Assembly (NCBI GenBank): GCA_005883585.1
Contig: VBFD01000083.1
Coordinates: forward strand, 1-19,837
DNA from: UBA10449 sp005883585
GTDB taxonomy: Bacteria; Chloroflexota; Dormibacteria; Dormibacterales; Dormibacteraceae
Reading direction: 5' to 3'
DNA length: 19,837 nt
Translations under genes and position numbers: made by a program
Notes under the pieces: model-generated
The model's input: only the letters and a program-made list of their open reading frames with translations
Database searches by the model: none
Told to the model about the DNA's origin: nothing
Shown: positions 19,822-19,837 of the stretch, one piece after another
Layout: each line of letters starts with the position of its first letter
How positions within the stretch are numbered: position 1 is the first letter of the stretch

Positions 19822-19837
19822 ATGGAACACACCACGA
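19822..19837 (+). CDS. Start of a further gene, cut by the window end (tentative)
   Basis: An ATG at 19822, reading M-E-H-T-T, begins an open frame that leaves the window; a GTG at 19813 in the same frame would add three residues. Only a few codons are visible, so neither the gene nor its product can be confirmed. Confidence 0.2.

Overview
The window is GC-rich bacterial chromosomal DNA, with densely packed genes and frequent GTG or TTG starts. Two proteins resemble F420 (deazaflavin)-dependent nitroreductases, and one is a DUF222/13E12-type HNH protein. There is also a group II truncated globin, an ActP/DUF485 acetate-uptake pair and CsoR-type metal regulation. This mix fits a soil or terrestrial Actinomycetota-like lineage or a related group such as Chloroflexota or Candidatus Dormibacterota. 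That placement is inference, because no rRNA or marker gene is present. No tRNA, CRISPR array, insertion sequence or phage module was seen.

Layout. 1-1673: the end of an ABC-2 permease gene, a MerR regulator, and on the other strand a MarR regulator with a palindromic operator and a small 70-aa protein. 1790-4734: a secreted beta-helix/PKD protein facing a CorA magnesium channel; both lack their 3' ends at one shared point near 3830. 4760-7440: a truncated globin, then an AhpD-family gene with an in-frame TGA at its catalytic cysteine, facing an RnfD/NQR2-like membrane protein. 7461-10645: an LppX-like protein, then the DUF485-ActP operon, ended by a hairpin. 10689-13678: a small membrane protein, a deazaflavin-type reductase, a DinB-TPR fusion, TfoX-like and YjbR-like proteins, and an unrecognised membrane-anchored protein. 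13718-15221: a CsoR repressor and a His-tailed permease behind a near-textbook CsoR operator. 15226-17767: a methyltransferase, a small lipoprotein, and an HNH/DUF222 gene that looks leaderless. 17777-19734: a two-gene SDR/deazaflavin-reductase operon, divergent from a TetR regulator.

The most notable observation is the AhpD-like gene at 5251-5745. Its TGA at 5497-5499 falls exactly where the second Cys of the CxxC peroxidase motif belongs, and recognisable AhpD sequence continues in frame for about 65 codons. Glu68, Cys80, codon 83 and His87 match the spacing of the catalytic Glu, Cys, Cys and His of mycobacterial AhpD. A small hairpin with G at the second loop position lies 20-34 nt downstream. 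A CxxU selenoprotein is the best reading; a nonsense mutation or base error is the alternative.

Several gene ends look broken at shared points: 3826-3835, about 5695-5710, and possibly the start of the 7461 gene and the middle of the 16082 gene. They could be real rearrangements or assembly joins.
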